DNA of 64,000 nt. Source: Rubidibacter lacunae KORDI 51-2. GTDB taxonomy: Bacteria > Cyanobacteriota > Cyanobacteriia > Cyanobacteriales > Rubidibacteraceae. A program made the position numbers and the translations under genes. A model generated the notes under the pieces. It was not told the origin of the DNA and made no database searches. It saw nothing but the letters and a program-made list of their open reading frames with translations. Positions 20,035-29,511 of the stretch are shown here, piece by piece (positions within the stretch are counted from its first letter, which is position 1; every line of letters begins with the position of its first letter). The stretch covers positions 1-64,000 of the forward strand of contig NZ_ASSJ01000076.1 of assembly GCF_000473895.1 (NCBI RefSeq), in the 5' to 3' direction.

Positions 20035-20389
20035 CTACCGGTTATCCACCCGTAGCAGTTAAAAGTAGCTGCTTTTGCCCAATCTTCTAGACCTAGCTAC
20101 TTAAATCCGTCCAAATCTTTGGTGAGTGCGGCAGGCAGTACTTTCGTGCTCGCTAAAGTTGAGATTGATGGAGAGGAAACCCGATTATTGCGGAAACTCT
20201 AGTAAGTTATGCCAATTTGCTAAGTCTGTCATGGCAATCAGTCTAGGATCTACCGCTACTTAGATTTGTAGTCCGGACAGGCGATCGCGACAATCTGTAT
20301 CAGACCTGCCAACAGCCGGTGCGTAAGCAAAGTAATTTGACACACTAATAAGAATCGAACTTTGAGATCGAGCGTTCGGAGCGACGAAT
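20035..20389. other. Upstream region of the aminotransferase gene
   Basis: About 355 bp, AT-richer than its surroundings, likely carrying the promoter of the aminotransferase gene. No hairpin or repeat was evident. Confidence 0.4.
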
Positions 20390-21583
20390 TTGTTGGAGAA
20401 CAGCGTGGGTATCAAGCTAGCAGGGCGAGTCGATCGGATCAAGCCATCGCTGACACTGGCGATTACGGCCAAGGCCAAGGCGATGAAAGCTGAAGGCATA
20501 GATGTTTGCAGTTTCAGCGCGGGCGAACCCGACTTCGATACGCCGACACACGTCAAAGCAGCTGCCCAACGCGCCCTCGATGAGGGGAAAACCAAGTACG
20601 GGCCGGCAGCTGGCGAGCCCACTCTGCGCGCGGCGCTCGCCCGTAAGCTCGAACGCGACAACGGACTAACTTATGCCCCAGAGAACATCATCGTTACCAA
20701 TGGCGGCAAGCATTCGCTGTTCGAGCTCATTCAAGTTTTGATCGAGCCGGGGGATGAGGTCATCATTCCATCGCCCTACTGGTTGAGCTATCCGGAAATG
20801 GTTGCCTTGGCAGGTGGCAAATCGGTGTTTGTGCCAACAAGTGCCGAAACGGGTTACAAAATCGTGCCCGAACAGCTGCACGCTGCGATTACACCCAACA
20901 CTAAACTTTTTGTTCTTAACTCGCCGTCCAACCCGACGGGAGCGGTGTATGCGCCCGACGAGATTCGCGCGCTGGCAGCCGAGGTCCTCAAGCACAACAT
21001 ACTCGTGGTCTCGGATGAAATCTACGAGAAGATTCTCTACGACAATGCCAAGCATTTCAGTATTGCCGCCGTCAGCCCGGAGCTACAAGCGCGGACGATT
21101 ATCAGTAACGGGTTTGCAAAAAGCCATGCAATGACAGGTTGGCGCGTTGGGTACATTGCCGCTCCCGTAGAGATCGTGAAGGCAATGGCGACAGTGCAGG
21201 GACACAGTACTTCCAACGTTTGCACCTTTGCACAATTCGGAGCGATCGCCGCACTTGAGTCATCGCAGGATTGCGTGAGCGAGATGCTGAATGCTTTTGC
21301 CGTGCGCCGTCGAGCCATACTGAAACACCTAGACGCAATCCCGCCGCTGGGCTGTCCCCGGCCAGACGGTGCGTTCTATGTCTTCGTTGACATCAGTCAT
21401 ACCGGTTATACATCGCTCGATTTCTGTAAAGAACTACTCGAGAAACATCGCGTTGCAGCGATTCCAGGCAGTGCCTTTGGCAACGACAGTTGCATACGTC
21501 TCTCCTACGCAACAGATCTGGCGTCTGTGGAAGAAGGGATGATGCGACTGGCTAAGTTTGTCGAAAAGATAACGGGAGCATAA
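20390..21583 (+). CDS. Pyridoxal-phosphate aspartate aminotransferase
   Basis: A class I aminotransferase of 397 residues that interconverts aspartate/2-oxoglutarate and oxaloacetate/glutamate; many cyanobacterial homologues of this subgroup may also act on prephenate. Motifs: [11 protein letters not shown] near the N-terminus, [35 protein letters not shown], and the PLP-binding Lys in [15 protein letters not shown]. The arginine that binds the alpha-carboxylate is in CIRLSYA. The start is uncertain: TTG at 20390, or GTG at 20405 ([15 protein letters not shown]), which is closer to family starts. The next gene is convergent. Confidence 0.93.
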   Translation: MLENSVGIKLAGRVDRIKPSLTLAITAKAKAMKAEGIDVCSFSAGEPDFDTPTHVKAAAQRALDEGKTKYGPAAGEPTLRAALARKLERDNGLTYAPENIIVTNGGKHSLFELIQVLIEPGDEVIIPSPYWLSYPEMVALAGGKSVFVPTSAETGYKIVPEQLHAAITPNTKLFVLNSPSNPTGAVYAPDEIRALAAEVLKHNILVVSDEIYEKILYDNAKHFSIAAVSPELQARTIISNGFAKSHAMTGWRVGYIAAPVEIVKAMATVQGHSTSNVCTFAQFGAIAALESSQDCVSEMLNAFAVRRRAILKHLDAIPPLGCPRPDGAFYVFVDISHTGYTSLDFCKELLEKHRVAAIPGSAFGNDSCIRLSYATDLASVEEGMMRLAKFVEKITGA

Positions 21584-21683
21584 TGTGGCAGGCTCAAACA
21601 TAGTTGCCCCCGGTTAAGAAGACGACCGCTTCAGTCGCAGACCCTGCCTGCCACCAACCGTCGACGCTCGCTGGAGTCGCTAC

Positions 21684-22424
21684 CTAACCAACCCCGGCCG
21701 GCAATCGCTCTAGCGCGCTCGGTCCGGGCGCCACCAATCCATAGGGGCACAGCGCCTCCCATGCCAACACGTCTGCCAGTAATACCCGATAGCCGCCCAC
21801 ATTAGGATGCAAGCCATCCGGACAAAGTTGTGCCTGCCACCATGCCCTCCCGCGCTGCTCCCATAATGCCAATGTGTCGAGATACGGCACCCGCCGGCGA
21901 GCGCAAATCCCCCGCGTTACGTCGCGATATCGTCGTTGCTCTGCCAACGAAAAATACAAGCTCCCGGCAAACGGCATCCGCGTATCGTTCACCGGCACCA
22001 TTCCTACGAACAACACCGGACATACGTCCCGTGCGATCGCCAATAAGTTTTCTAAATCCGTTGCGAAGGTCTCAATCGGCGTATACAAACGCCCGTCTGG
22101 TCGTCCCAACCGGGCCGAGTCATTGACCCCGACCGACACGATCGCCAGATCTGGAACCTGCCGTCTTAGCTCCCCGCGCCCGCATACCTCTCGCTCGAAG
22201 CGCGCGGCTACCTGTCCGACGCGATCGCCGCGCACGCCTAAGTTGTAGACTGCCGGTCCGGGTGCAGCTGGGTCCAGCCACCGACAGCGCAGGCGCTCCA
22301 CCCATCCACCGCCTTCAGAGTCGCCAAAGCCGTAAATCAAACTGTCGCCGATTGCAGCTATTCGCTGTAGGTGGGGTCCCTTACTGCGAACCAACTGTAT
22401 CGGCATCTCCACTGTCACGGTCAT
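21684..22424 (-). CDS. SGNH/GDSL-family hydrolase
   Basis: A 246-residue esterase or lysophospholipase-like protein. The nucleophile serine is in block I (AAIGDSLIYGFGDSEGGGW), the Asn of block III is in VSVGVNDSARLG, and the catalytic Asp-His pair is in CPDGLHPNVGGYRV. A fourth conserved Gly is near YNLGVRGDRV. No signal peptide is visible, so it is probably cytoplasmic. The substrate is unknown. It is transcribed divergently from rpoZ with about 180 bp between. Confidence 0.88.
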   Translation of the reverse strand: MTVTVEMPIQLVRSKGPHLQRIAAIGDSLIYGFGDSEGGGWVERLRCRWLDPAAPGPAVYNLGVRGDRVGQVAARFEREVCGRGELRRQVPDLAIVSVGVNDSARLGRPDGRLYTPIETFATDLENLLAIARDVCPVLFVGMVPVNDTRMPFAGSLYFSLAEQRRYRDVTRGICARRRVPYLDTLALWEQRGRAWWQAQLCPDGLHPNVGGYRVLLADVLAWEALCPYGLVAPGPSALERLPAGVG

Positions 22425-22603
22425 AGTGCGATTGCTCCCTCCTCTTTGAGATCGGTCTTGGCTGTTCCACGCGAAATGTTATGAAGAAGTTTACATCGCG
22501 ACACATTCCTTCACCAAACTTGCTCTTGCCCGATAGCGCACGCGCGCCCGAGCAGAGCCGCTAAGATGAATGCCGAACTGTTTGCCGTTTCCAGAGAATT
22601 CGC

Positions 22604-22834
22604 ATGCTGTATAAGCCCACTTCTTTCGACTCTGAAGAAGTCGTTCAACGAGCTGAAGACTTGATGCTCGCTGCAGCCAACCGCTATCGCATCACCGTCC
22701 AGGTCGCCAGCCGCGCCAAACGCCGCCGTTATGAAGACTTTGACAGCCTCGACGATCCGATGATGAAGCCCGCGATTCGCGCCATTATCGAAATGTCCGA
22801 CGAGCTCACCCAGCCGGAAATCATCGGCGACTAG
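22604..22834 (+). CDS. rpoZ: RNA polymerase omega subunit
   Basis: A 76-residue omega subunit, which assists assembly of beta-prime into RNA polymerase and influences sigma factor use in cyanobacteria. The sequence [16 protein letters not shown] followed by [21 protein letters not shown] is the cyanobacterial RpoZ signature. The DUF1818 gene begins 15 bp after its stop codon, so the two are probably cotranscribed. Confidence 0.93.
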   Translation: MLYKPTSFDSEEVVQRAEDLMLAAANRYRITVQVASRAKRRRYEDFDSLDDPMMKPAIRAIIEMSDELTQPEIIGD

Positions 22835-22849
22835 GTCGCTCTCTAGCCA

Positions 22850-23242
22850 GTGCCACGCGAACGTGCCAGCGGCTCATGCGAGCGAATTCTTAGAAGAGGG
22901 CCCGGTTGGCGACTCGGCTGGGACCCACATGCCGAGCGCTATCTAGGACTGATCGGTACCGATGACTGGGCGATCGAATTGACCGAGCCGGAGTTAGACG
23001 ATTTCTGTCGCTTGCTCGCAGAGCTCGATGAGACCATTCGACAGCTAGCTAACGTGTTGATGGATGCCGAGCAGGTGACTTGTGAACTTGAAAGCGAATT
23101 GTTGTGGCTGGAAGCTGAGGGCTATCCCCACGCTTACACATTGCGAGCTATATTCACGGGCGATCGGCGCTGTGAAGGTAGCTGGACTGCTGCATCCATC
23201 CCGGGACTCGTGCATGCCGTAAGAGGGCTGCACGTCTTCTAA
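22850..23242 (+). CDS. DUF1818 family protein
   Basis: A 130-residue soluble protein starting with GTG. It fits the cyanobacterial DUF1818 family by RRGPGWRLGWDPHAERYLGLIGTD, WAIELTEPELDDFCRLL and LESELLWLEAEGYP. Function is unknown. It lies immediately downstream of rpoZ, so it likely shares the transcript. Confidence 0.85.
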   Translation: MPRERASGSCERILRRGPGWRLGWDPHAERYLGLIGTDDWAIELTEPELDDFCRLLAELDETIRQLANVLMDAEQVTCELESELLWLEAEGYPHAYTLRAIFTGDRRCEGSWTAASIPGLVHAVRGLHVF

Positions 23243-23646
23243 GCGGTAACTTTGCTTGCGTTCATATCTTCAAGTAGAGTTCGCCAGGCAGGTAATACAC
23301 GAGCAGGTAATGCATACGTTTGCCGTCAAACGGTTTAGCTCACTAAGCACCGCCCATATCTGCGTCGTCGGGATTGGGATTGGCAACGTGCTAGTCAAAA
23401 GATGTATCTCTTTTCGGGACGCCGACTCGACGCGGCAAACCGTCATGCTTCTACTCGTAACGAAATCGCGGCGTTGCTTCCCACCTCGATGCATGTGAGG
23501 CTCCGCGCCACTTGGAAGCACGGTCAGATTGGTCGCGCTCGCAACGGTCGATTCGTTAAGATTCAAGAGTCTGTGGGGCTGAGTGCTCGTCGCGCGACTG
23601 CTGCCCCCGACATCACAGTTGAACTCTTGCGATTCACTTCAACACG
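23243..23646. other. Intergenic region, nothing recognised
   Basis: About 400 bp between the DUF1818 gene and the next small membrane protein. Frames here look like chance readings. It presumably contains the promoter for 23647. Confidence 0.4.
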
Positions 23647-23961
23647 ATGGCTACTGGAAATCGTCCCGATTGGGAACGTCGCTTGCAAGAGCTGGACGCC
23701 GAAATTAATGCTTCGGTGCCCTCCACCTCTCCGGCTTCAGGTGGCTCGTTGACCGCGCGCCTGCGAAACTGGTTCGAGAACCTATCACCCGTCGGAAAGA
23801 CGATCGCCTTTATTCTTGCGTTTGCAGCGATCGCTACCGTTCTCCAAGCCCTGATGCATCTTATTGCAGTTTTATTCGCGGTTGCTGCACTCGGCACGGC
23901 ACTCATCGTCGCTTACCGGCTGTTCCTTGTTCCCAGCGATCGCGTTCCGCCTGCCTCCTAA
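23647..23961 (+). CDS. Small two-helix membrane protein
   Basis: A 104-residue protein with a polar N-terminus (DWERRLQELDAEINA) and amphipathic RLRNWFENLSPVGK. Two hydrophobic helices follow at about residues 52-68 and 70-92, then YRLFLVPSDR at the end. The pattern resembles conserved cyanobacterial hypothetical membrane proteins; I cannot name a family. It probably sits in the plasma or thylakoid membrane. Confidence 0.7.
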   Translation: MATGNRPDWERRLQELDAEINASVPSTSPASGGSLTARLRNWFENLSPVGKTIAFILAFAAIATVLQALMHLIAVLFAVAALGTALIVAYRLFLVPSDRVPPAS

Positions 23962-24069
23962 ATGCACGTGCGAGGGCATCACATAGGCAAACCGTTGTGA
24001 ATCAAGGTCCGAGAGCGAGTTTGGAACGCGCTCTAATGCAGTAGCAACTCTTCAGCAATCTCACCGCTC

Positions 24070-25041
24070 GTGGACAAACAACTCCTCGGCACCTCAGACG
24101 TGCGCATTAGCCAGCTCTTGCTAGGCACTTGGCAAACTGGCAAGACCATGTGGGCTGGCATCGAAGACGATGGCTCGATCGCGACGATCCGTGCGGCCCT
24201 CGATGTCGGTATGACCACGATCGATACCGCCGAAGTTTACGGCAAGGGTCACTCCGAGGTGGTCATCGGTCGAGCTTTGGCAGGAGTACAGCGCGATCGC
24301 TACGAACTTGCCTCCAAAGTCTTCGCCGATCGCCTCGGTCGTGACGATGTCATTGCCGCCTGCGAGCAATCTTTGCAGCGCCTGCAAACCGACTATCTCG
24401 ATCTTTACCAAATCCACTGGCCTGCCGGCAGCTTTGGTACCGAGCGCGTGCCAATTGCTGACACGATGGACGCTCTCACTCGGCTTAAAACCGACGGCAA
24501 GATTCGCGCGATCGGCGTCTCGAACTTCAACCGCGCGCAGCTGGTTGAGGCCGCTCGACACGGCCGCATCGACAGTTTGCAGCCGCCGTACTCCCTATTT
24601 TGGCGGCATGCTGAGGCCGAGCTAATTCCCTACTGCATTGCCAACGATATCTCGGTCTTAGCCTACTCTTCGATGGCTCAAGGTCTGTTAGCCGGCAAGT
24701 TCTCCCGCAACCATCAGTTTGCGGAAGGCGATCACCGCGCCGAAGGCAAGCTCTTTCAGGGTGAGACCTTCCAATGCGCGCTCGATGCGGTCGATCGCCT
24801 GCGCCCGATTGCTGCCCGCCACCATTGCAGCCTCGCACAACTCGCCCTTGCTTGGGTTGTTGCCCAACCCAACACCGCCGCGATCGCCGGCGCGCGATCG
24901 CCCCTGCAAGTCACAGACAACGCTGGCGCCAGTCGCATTTGCTTGTCAGCGATCGATCTAAAAGAACTTGATGCGATCTCGCGGCCGCTCCAGGACCGTC
25001 TCGATCTAAATAACCCTGTTCTATGGGATTTCGTATATTGA
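24070..25041 (+). CDS. Aldo/keto reductase
   Basis: A 323-residue NADPH-dependent oxidoreductase with a TIM-barrel AKR fold, starting with GTG. The catalytic tetrad is visible: Asp and Tyr in TIDTAEVYGKG, Lys in LASKVF and His in YQIHWPA. IGVSNFNRAQL and the C-terminal NADP-binding region with IAGARSPLQV are typical. The natural substrate, probably a carbonyl compound, cannot be told. It stands alone. Confidence 0.92.
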   Translation: MDKQLLGTSDVRISQLLLGTWQTGKTMWAGIEDDGSIATIRAALDVGMTTIDTAEVYGKGHSEVVIGRALAGVQRDRYELASKVFADRLGRDDVIAACEQSLQRLQTDYLDLYQIHWPAGSFGTERVPIADTMDALTRLKTDGKIRAIGVSNFNRAQLVEAARHGRIDSLQPPYSLFWRHAEAELIPYCIANDISVLAYSSMAQGLLAGKFSRNHQFAEGDHRAEGKLFQGETFQCALDAVDRLRPIAARHHCSLAQLALAWVVAQPNTAAIAGARSPLQVTDNAGASRICLSAIDLKELDAISRPLQDRLDLNNPVLWDFVY

Positions 25042-25329
25042 CCGTAAATACTCTGCATCACCTCGCAAGCATATTTTGGTGAATTTTGCGGCGATCGCGG
25101 AGGCGAGCATGACCGATCTGATGTCACAATAGCGTTATCTTATGGAACGCCTACTATGCGACAGAAGTTGCGCTAGGCAGGTCCGTTGGTGGCTCCCTTT
25201 GCCAGCAGCTTTCCGGTGTATGCAACCAGATTGCCAGCGCGGCTGTATGCAATACCTGCGTTACAGGCAATGCGGCACAACTGTCGCCAACCCGCTCGGA
25301 CTATTTGGCTGCCCGACTATGCACGCGTC

Positions 25330-27045
25330 ATGAACACAACGGCCGAACTTCAGTTGCGCATTCACAAGGAAGGCATTCCAGAGCGGATGCTAGACATTGT
25401 GAATGACGAGTTCTTGGTCGGACGGTTGCCGGGCTGCGATCTGTACCTTCCCTTTTCGGAAGTTTCGCGCCACCATTGTCGATTAATGCGTCTAGGAGCG
25501 GGCGAGTGGCTCGTTGAGGATCTCGGTAGCACGAACGGTACGCTCCTCAATCAATTTCGCCTCAAATCAGTGCAGCGAATCAATCACGGTGACGTCATCC
25601 AAATCGGCAACATTTTTATTTTTATTTATCTGCTCAATTCTACTTCAACGCTACCACAGATGTCCGTTGATGCTTCATCCGGTCCGACTACATCGCCGGA
25701 TGACCAGGTGCGTACAATCTTGCGTAGTGCTGAAGAATTGCAACAACAGTGGATCGAGGGCGATGCAAAGAAGGATCCCTTCAGCACCGAACATATTGCT
25801 AATGCGCGACTCAAGTACGTTGTCGAGATTGCAAAAACGCTCAGCAGTGCTGAGTCGATCGACGCAATTTTCGATCGCGTTCGCGACGTTATTTTTCAGG
25901 AAATGAAGGGCATCGAACGCCTAGCATTATTAATCGACGTAAAGGGTACGGGCAACTTAGAGTTGTTTAAAGCAGCCGGCCGGCAGCAGGGATATTCGGG
26001 CATACGAACGCTCAATACAGCAGTCAGCAACGGCAAAAAAAAACAGCTTGTGGCCTTGACACCGAGCGAGCTGCACTCTCTCAACAGCGGCGACTGGATC
26101 AGTCGCAGCATCTGCCAGCAAGTATTTACCGAGAAAGTTGCGCTCAAGACGATCGATGCTCAAACAGACGAGCGGTTCGAAGGCGAGCACAGCATCTTGT
26201 CTAAGGGCATCAGCGGGGCACTTGCAGTGCCGCTTTGGGACGAGAAGCAAATCGTTGGCGTGCTGTACGCTGACGCGCAACTCGGGTTGAGCAAGCTCGA
26301 TCCGTCTGAGGACCAAGACCTGAGTTTCTTTTCAACGATTGCGAACTTAGTGGCTTCGAGCGTTCAGCGATGGTTGCTGACGCGCAAGCTCCAGAATGAG
26401 GAGCAGATTCGCCAGCGACTGGAGCGCTATCACTCGCCGGCCGTCGTCCAGCAACTGATCTCTTTGGGTGCTTCGGAAAATTTTACGCCGGTGGAAGCCG
26501 ATGTCTCGGTCCTGTTTGCCGACCTGGTGGGTTTTACCTCGCTCTCGGAGCGCTTGAGTCCGGAGGAAATTGCCCGGCTCCTCAACGATTTCTTCGAGGA
26601 GATGTTGGACCCGCTTTTCAGCACGGGCGGCACGCTGGATAAATTCATCGGCGACTGCATTATGGCGTTTTTTGGTGCGCCCGAGCCGCAACCCGATCAC
26701 GCCGATCGCGCCGTGGCAGCTGCCTGGGGGATGCTGAAGCGTCTGGAGGCAATGAACGCCCGACAGGTCTGGCCGCAACCGCTGGAACTCCGCATCGCCA
26801 TCAACAGCGGAAAGTCCGTGGTGGGGGACGTAGGCAGCTCCCAGCGTGCGGACTACACGGTATTGGGTGCGACGGTCAATCTTGCCTCGCGCCTGGAAGC
26901 CGTTTGCATGCCTGGAGAGTGCGTAATCGGGGAAGATACCTATCGCCGCCTGCAGCGGCACCATGACGAGTTCGCCCCGGCAGGTGAATGTACCTTCAAA
27001 GGCATCGATCGCGCCATCCAGGTGTACCGGAGTTCGTGGCGTTAA
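25330..27045 (+). CDS. FHA-GAF adenylate cyclase
   Basis: A class III nucleotide cyclase of about 571 residues from the ATG at 25330; upstream in-frame codons lack domain similarity. An FHA domain (about 5-100) has VGRLPGCDLYLP, SRHHCRL and STNGTLLN. A linker leads to a GAF domain (about 160-345), then the cyclase catalytic domain (about 380-560). The metal-binding Asp are in LFADLVGFTS and FIGDCIMAF. The purine-selecting residues are Lys in TLDKFIGD and Asp in RADYTVLG, the adenylate-cyclase combination. VNLASRLE supplies the transition-state Asn and Arg. The FHA domain suggests activation by a phosphothreonine partner, which is inference. Confidence 0.92.
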   Translation: MNTTAELQLRIHKEGIPERMLDIVNDEFLVGRLPGCDLYLPFSEVSRHHCRLMRLGAGEWLVEDLGSTNGTLLNQFRLKSVQRINHGDVIQIGNIFIFIYLLNSTSTLPQMSVDASSGPTTSPDDQVRTILRSAEELQQQWIEGDAKKDPFSTEHIANARLKYVVEIAKTLSSAESIDAIFDRVRDVIFQEMKGIERLALLIDVKGTGNLELFKAAGRQQGYSGIRTLNTAVSNGKKKQLVALTPSELHSLNSGDWISRSICQQVFTEKVALKTIDAQTDERFEGEHSILSKGISGALAVPLWDEKQIVGVLYADAQLGLSKLDPSEDQDLSFFSTIANLVASSVQRWLLTRKLQNEEQIRQRLERYHSPAVVQQLISLGASENFTPVEADVSVLFADLVGFTSLSERLSPEEIARLLNDFFEEMLDPLFSTGGTLDKFIGDCIMAFFGAPEPQPDHADRAVAAAWGMLKRLEAMNARQVWPQPLELRIAINSGKSVVGDVGSSQRADYTVLGATVNLASRLEAVCMPGECVIGEDTYRRLQRHHDEFAPAGECTFKGIDRAIQVYRSSWR

Positions 27046-27122
27046 GACGCAGGGGCAACGTTCGTCCAGCGGGGTGATGAGATGGGATCGCCTGCTCGTA
27101 TAGTTGAAAGGAAGGATTTAGC

Positions 27123-27617
27123 TTGCCTACCGTGTCTGACGCACCGCCTCAACTGCCGCCAACTGACGCCATCCAAAGCCACGCCCTGCAGGCGCGTGCC
27201 GAAGCGCCATGGTTCGAATATCCGGTCCGCGCCCATCCGCACCACACCGACTACGCCGGAAACGTCTGGCACGGTGCCTATGTGAGCTGGCTGGAAGAAG
27301 CTCGCGTTGAATGCTTGCGCTCGATCGGCATCGACTTCAGCGAGCTAGTTGCCCTCGGTTGCGACCTACCCGTTGTCGAACTGGCAATTCGCTACCACCG
27401 TTCGATTCCAATGGGCACCCACGCAATCGTCAAGTGCCGAATGTTGGAGATGGATGGCGTTCGCATCAATTGGGACTGCCGCATCCAAGCAGCCAGCGCG
27501 CGCGACCTGTTTGCCACCGCTACCGTGACTCTTGTTGCCGTCGATCGCGAGCAAGGTAGAATCCTGCGCCAGTTGCCTCCAAGCGTCAAAGCCGCCCTGG
27601 TCAAGCTCTCCGTTTAG
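27123..27617 (+). CDS. Hot-dog fold acyl-CoA thioesterase
   Basis: A 164-residue thioesterase of the 4HBT/YbgC group, beginning with TTG (MPTVSDAPP). The core is YPVRAHPHHTDYAGNVWHGA followed by YVSWLEEARVECL; the catalytic Asp lies in HTDYAGNVWHG. The later strand LAIRYHRSIPMG is family-typical. In cyanobacteria a relative hydrolyses DHNA-CoA in phylloquinone synthesis; I cannot tell whether this gene does that or acts on other acyl-CoAs. It is 100 bp upstream of hisIE in the same direction. Confidence 0.87.
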   Translation: MPTVSDAPPQLPPTDAIQSHALQARAEAPWFEYPVRAHPHHTDYAGNVWHGAYVSWLEEARVECLRSIGIDFSELVALGCDLPVVELAIRYHRSIPMGTHAIVKCRMLEMDGVRINWDCRIQAASARDLFATATVTLVAVDREQGRILRQLPPSVKAALVKLSV

Positions 27618-27717
27618 TAAATGCGGTTAGTCGCCCTCGGCTGGCGCGATTGCGTCGAGATTTGCGTTACAATTCGCGAGCCGATTTCCCCTGCGGTCCG
27701 GGAGACCGCCGCTACCG

Positions 27718-28383
27718 ATGTCCGACTCGATTGCAGCTCCGAACGGTGCCGTTCCCCTCGATCGCATTCGTTACGACGACCGCGGACTCGTGCCGGCAAT
27801 CGTGCAGGATTATCTCGACGGCACGGTTTTGATGCTGGCTTGGATGAACCGCGAGTCTTTAGCCAAGACCCTCGAAACCGGGGACACTTGGTTCTGGAGT
27901 CGTTCGCGACAGGAGTTTTGGCACAAAGGTGCGACTTCGGGTCATTTCCAGCGCGTCAAGACAATTCGCTACGACTGCGACTGCGACGCGCTCCTAGTCG
28001 GTGTCGAGCAAATCGGCGACATTGCCTGCCACTTGGGCGAGCGGAGTTGCTTTCACCGCATTGACTCGCCTCAAGCTGGCGAGAGTCCCCCCCTCCCGCC
28101 GCCAGCCGACACGCTCTCGGAGCTGTATGCTGTTGTGCGCGATCGCCGCGAACGGCCGGCGGAAGGTTCTTATACGAACAAACTGCTTGCCGGCGGCGAC
28201 AACAAAATCCTCAAGAAAATCGGCGAGGAAGCGGCTGAGGTCGTGATGGCCTGCAAAGACGACGACCCCGATGCGATCGCCAGCGAAGTGGCTGACATTT
28301 TCTATCACGTGCTCGTAGCGATGGCATATCACCGTGTAGAACTACGAGAGGTATATCGCAAACTCCAAGCGCGGCGACGCTAG
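27718..28383 (+). CDS. hisIE: Bifunctional HisI/HisE histidine biosynthesis enzyme
   Basis: A 221-residue fusion that performs steps 2 and 3 of histidine synthesis. The N-terminal phosphoribosyl-AMP cyclohydrolase (about 15-115) has [19 protein letters not shown], the Asp/Cys metal site DCDCDALL and CHLGERSCF. The C-terminal phosphoribosyl-ATP pyrophosphatase (about 128-218) has [20 protein letters not shown] followed by [11 protein letters not shown], and [13 protein letters not shown]. The two parts are joined by a Pro-rich linker (SPPLPPPAD). hisA is about 7 kb away, so his genes are dispersed as usual in cyanobacteria. Confidence 0.95.
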   Translation: MSDSIAAPNGAVPLDRIRYDDRGLVPAIVQDYLDGTVLMLAWMNRESLAKTLETGDTWFWSRSRQEFWHKGATSGHFQRVKTIRYDCDCDALLVGVEQIGDIACHLGERSCFHRIDSPQAGESPPLPPPADTLSELYAVVRDRRERPAEGSYTNKLLAGGDNKILKKIGEEAAEVVMACKDDDPDAIASEVADIFYHVLVAMAYHRVELREVYRKLQARRR

Positions 28384-28830
28384 GTCGCTGGAGCACCCTC
28401 AGCATTCCGCGGCGTTTCGATCGTCGTATTTCGTTAAAGTCCAGGTTCTTGCGCAGAAGATGGCTTCGAAGTCTCGCGGCATAGCTGGTAGCTCGAAATT
28501 CCGCAGGAAGCCGCACAAGAATTCAATTACCGAGAGTAAGATTGCTTAGTTCGCTCGAACTCGGTGGGTTCCTTCACTCACCCTCGCGATCTTGGCGGTT
28601 AGCGACCGTTTTTAGAGCAAAAATTACCACTATACGATACCGATCCCGTTCCGATCGCACTGCCAATGCCTCCGGACCGGACATCGGACAGTGATACTCC
28701 TGAGACATGGGCGACGAGCAAGAGAATGACGGTTTGCTGCTCGTTCGCGGTCGCACTCATTATTCCTGCATCAGCATAGCCAACGCCGCCCCCGGATCGA
28801 ACTGCAGTCGCGATCGCCGGGCAAATCCGC
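28384..28830. other. Intergenic region between convergent genes
   Basis: About 450 bp between hisIE and the convergent ycf37. No convincing gene or terminator hairpin was recognised. Confidence 0.4.
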
Positions 28831-29379
28831 TTAGGAACTGGCAGGATCTACCGGCTTGTTGGGCGCTATGCGCTTGCGTAACGATGCAACGCGGCGCTTG
28901 GCAACACTGTTGCTCGGGTCGAGTGCCAGCGTGTGCTCGTAAGCATCGATGGCTTGAGCCGTGAGGCTCTTGCGCTCGTAAGCATCGGCGAGGTTGTTCC
29001 AGGCAATCGTGTAGTCGGGATAGAGTTTGACGGCTTCTTTGTACTGCCGTATGGCTAGATCGGTCTGCTCCTGAGCGATGTAGGCGTAACCCAGAGCATT
29101 GTAGGCGAGGGCGCGATTCTCTGGTTCGATGCCCTTACCCTTGAGCGCGCGCTGAAGAACTTTACTGGCTTGTACAAAGAGTTTTTTCTGCAGATAGATG
29201 CTGCCGAGTTCGTAAAAATCCTGGGGCGTGCCCTCCTCACTCCGCAGCTTGGACTGTAGTTGCGAAAGGCGACCTTCGTTGCGGCGCGTTCGCCAGACTT
29301 GCCGGAAAACAAAGATTCCAGCGGCACTCAGTAATACGAGCAAAACAATGATATAGATAGCAGGCAACGTTTCGTTCAT
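28831..29379 (-). CDS. ycf37: Ycf37-like TPR protein (photosystem I assembly)
   Basis: A membrane-anchored TPR protein of 182 residues from the ATG at 29379 (MNETLPAIY); an earlier in-frame ATG would add a non-conserved leader across a hairpin. One N-terminal helix (about residues 7-26) is followed by RTRRNEGRLSQLQSKL. About three TPR units come next (QDFYELGSIYLQKKLFVQA, NALGYAYIAQEQTDLAIRQY, WNNLADAYERKSLTAQA). Ycf37 assists photosystem I assembly or stability in Synechocystis. The solute-binding protein gene ends 132 bp upstream on the same strand. Confidence 0.85.
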   Translation of the reverse strand: MNETLPAIYIIVLLVLLSAAGIFVFRQVWRTRRNEGRLSQLQSKLRSEEGTPQDFYELGSIYLQKKLFVQASKVLQRALKGKGIEPENRALAYNALGYAYIAQEQTDLAIRQYKEAVKLYPDYTIAWNNLADAYERKSLTAQAIDAYEHTLALDPSNSVAKRRVASLRKRIAPNKPVDPASS

Positions 29380-29399
29380 GGTAAGGCGGCAGACTATGC

Positions 29400-29435
29400 A
29401 GCTCTCCACCTTGCTGAACCGCACGGTGGAGAGCT
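29400..29435. repeat. Perfect 11-bp inverted repeat upstream of ycf37
   Basis: Arms agctctccacc (29400-29410) and ggtggagagct (29425-29435) form a perfect stem with a 14-base loop. It lies 21 bp before the ycf37 start. No clean T-run follows on either strand, so it could be an attenuator, an mRNA 5' stabilising hairpin or an operator rather than an intrinsic terminator. Confidence 0.6.
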
Positions 29436-29511
29436 TGGCGTTCAATTTTCTATTGTGATTGCTTCCGGTGCTTTGGGTGCTCCAGTGTATAGAGTTGCGA
29501 TCGCCGCGTGC

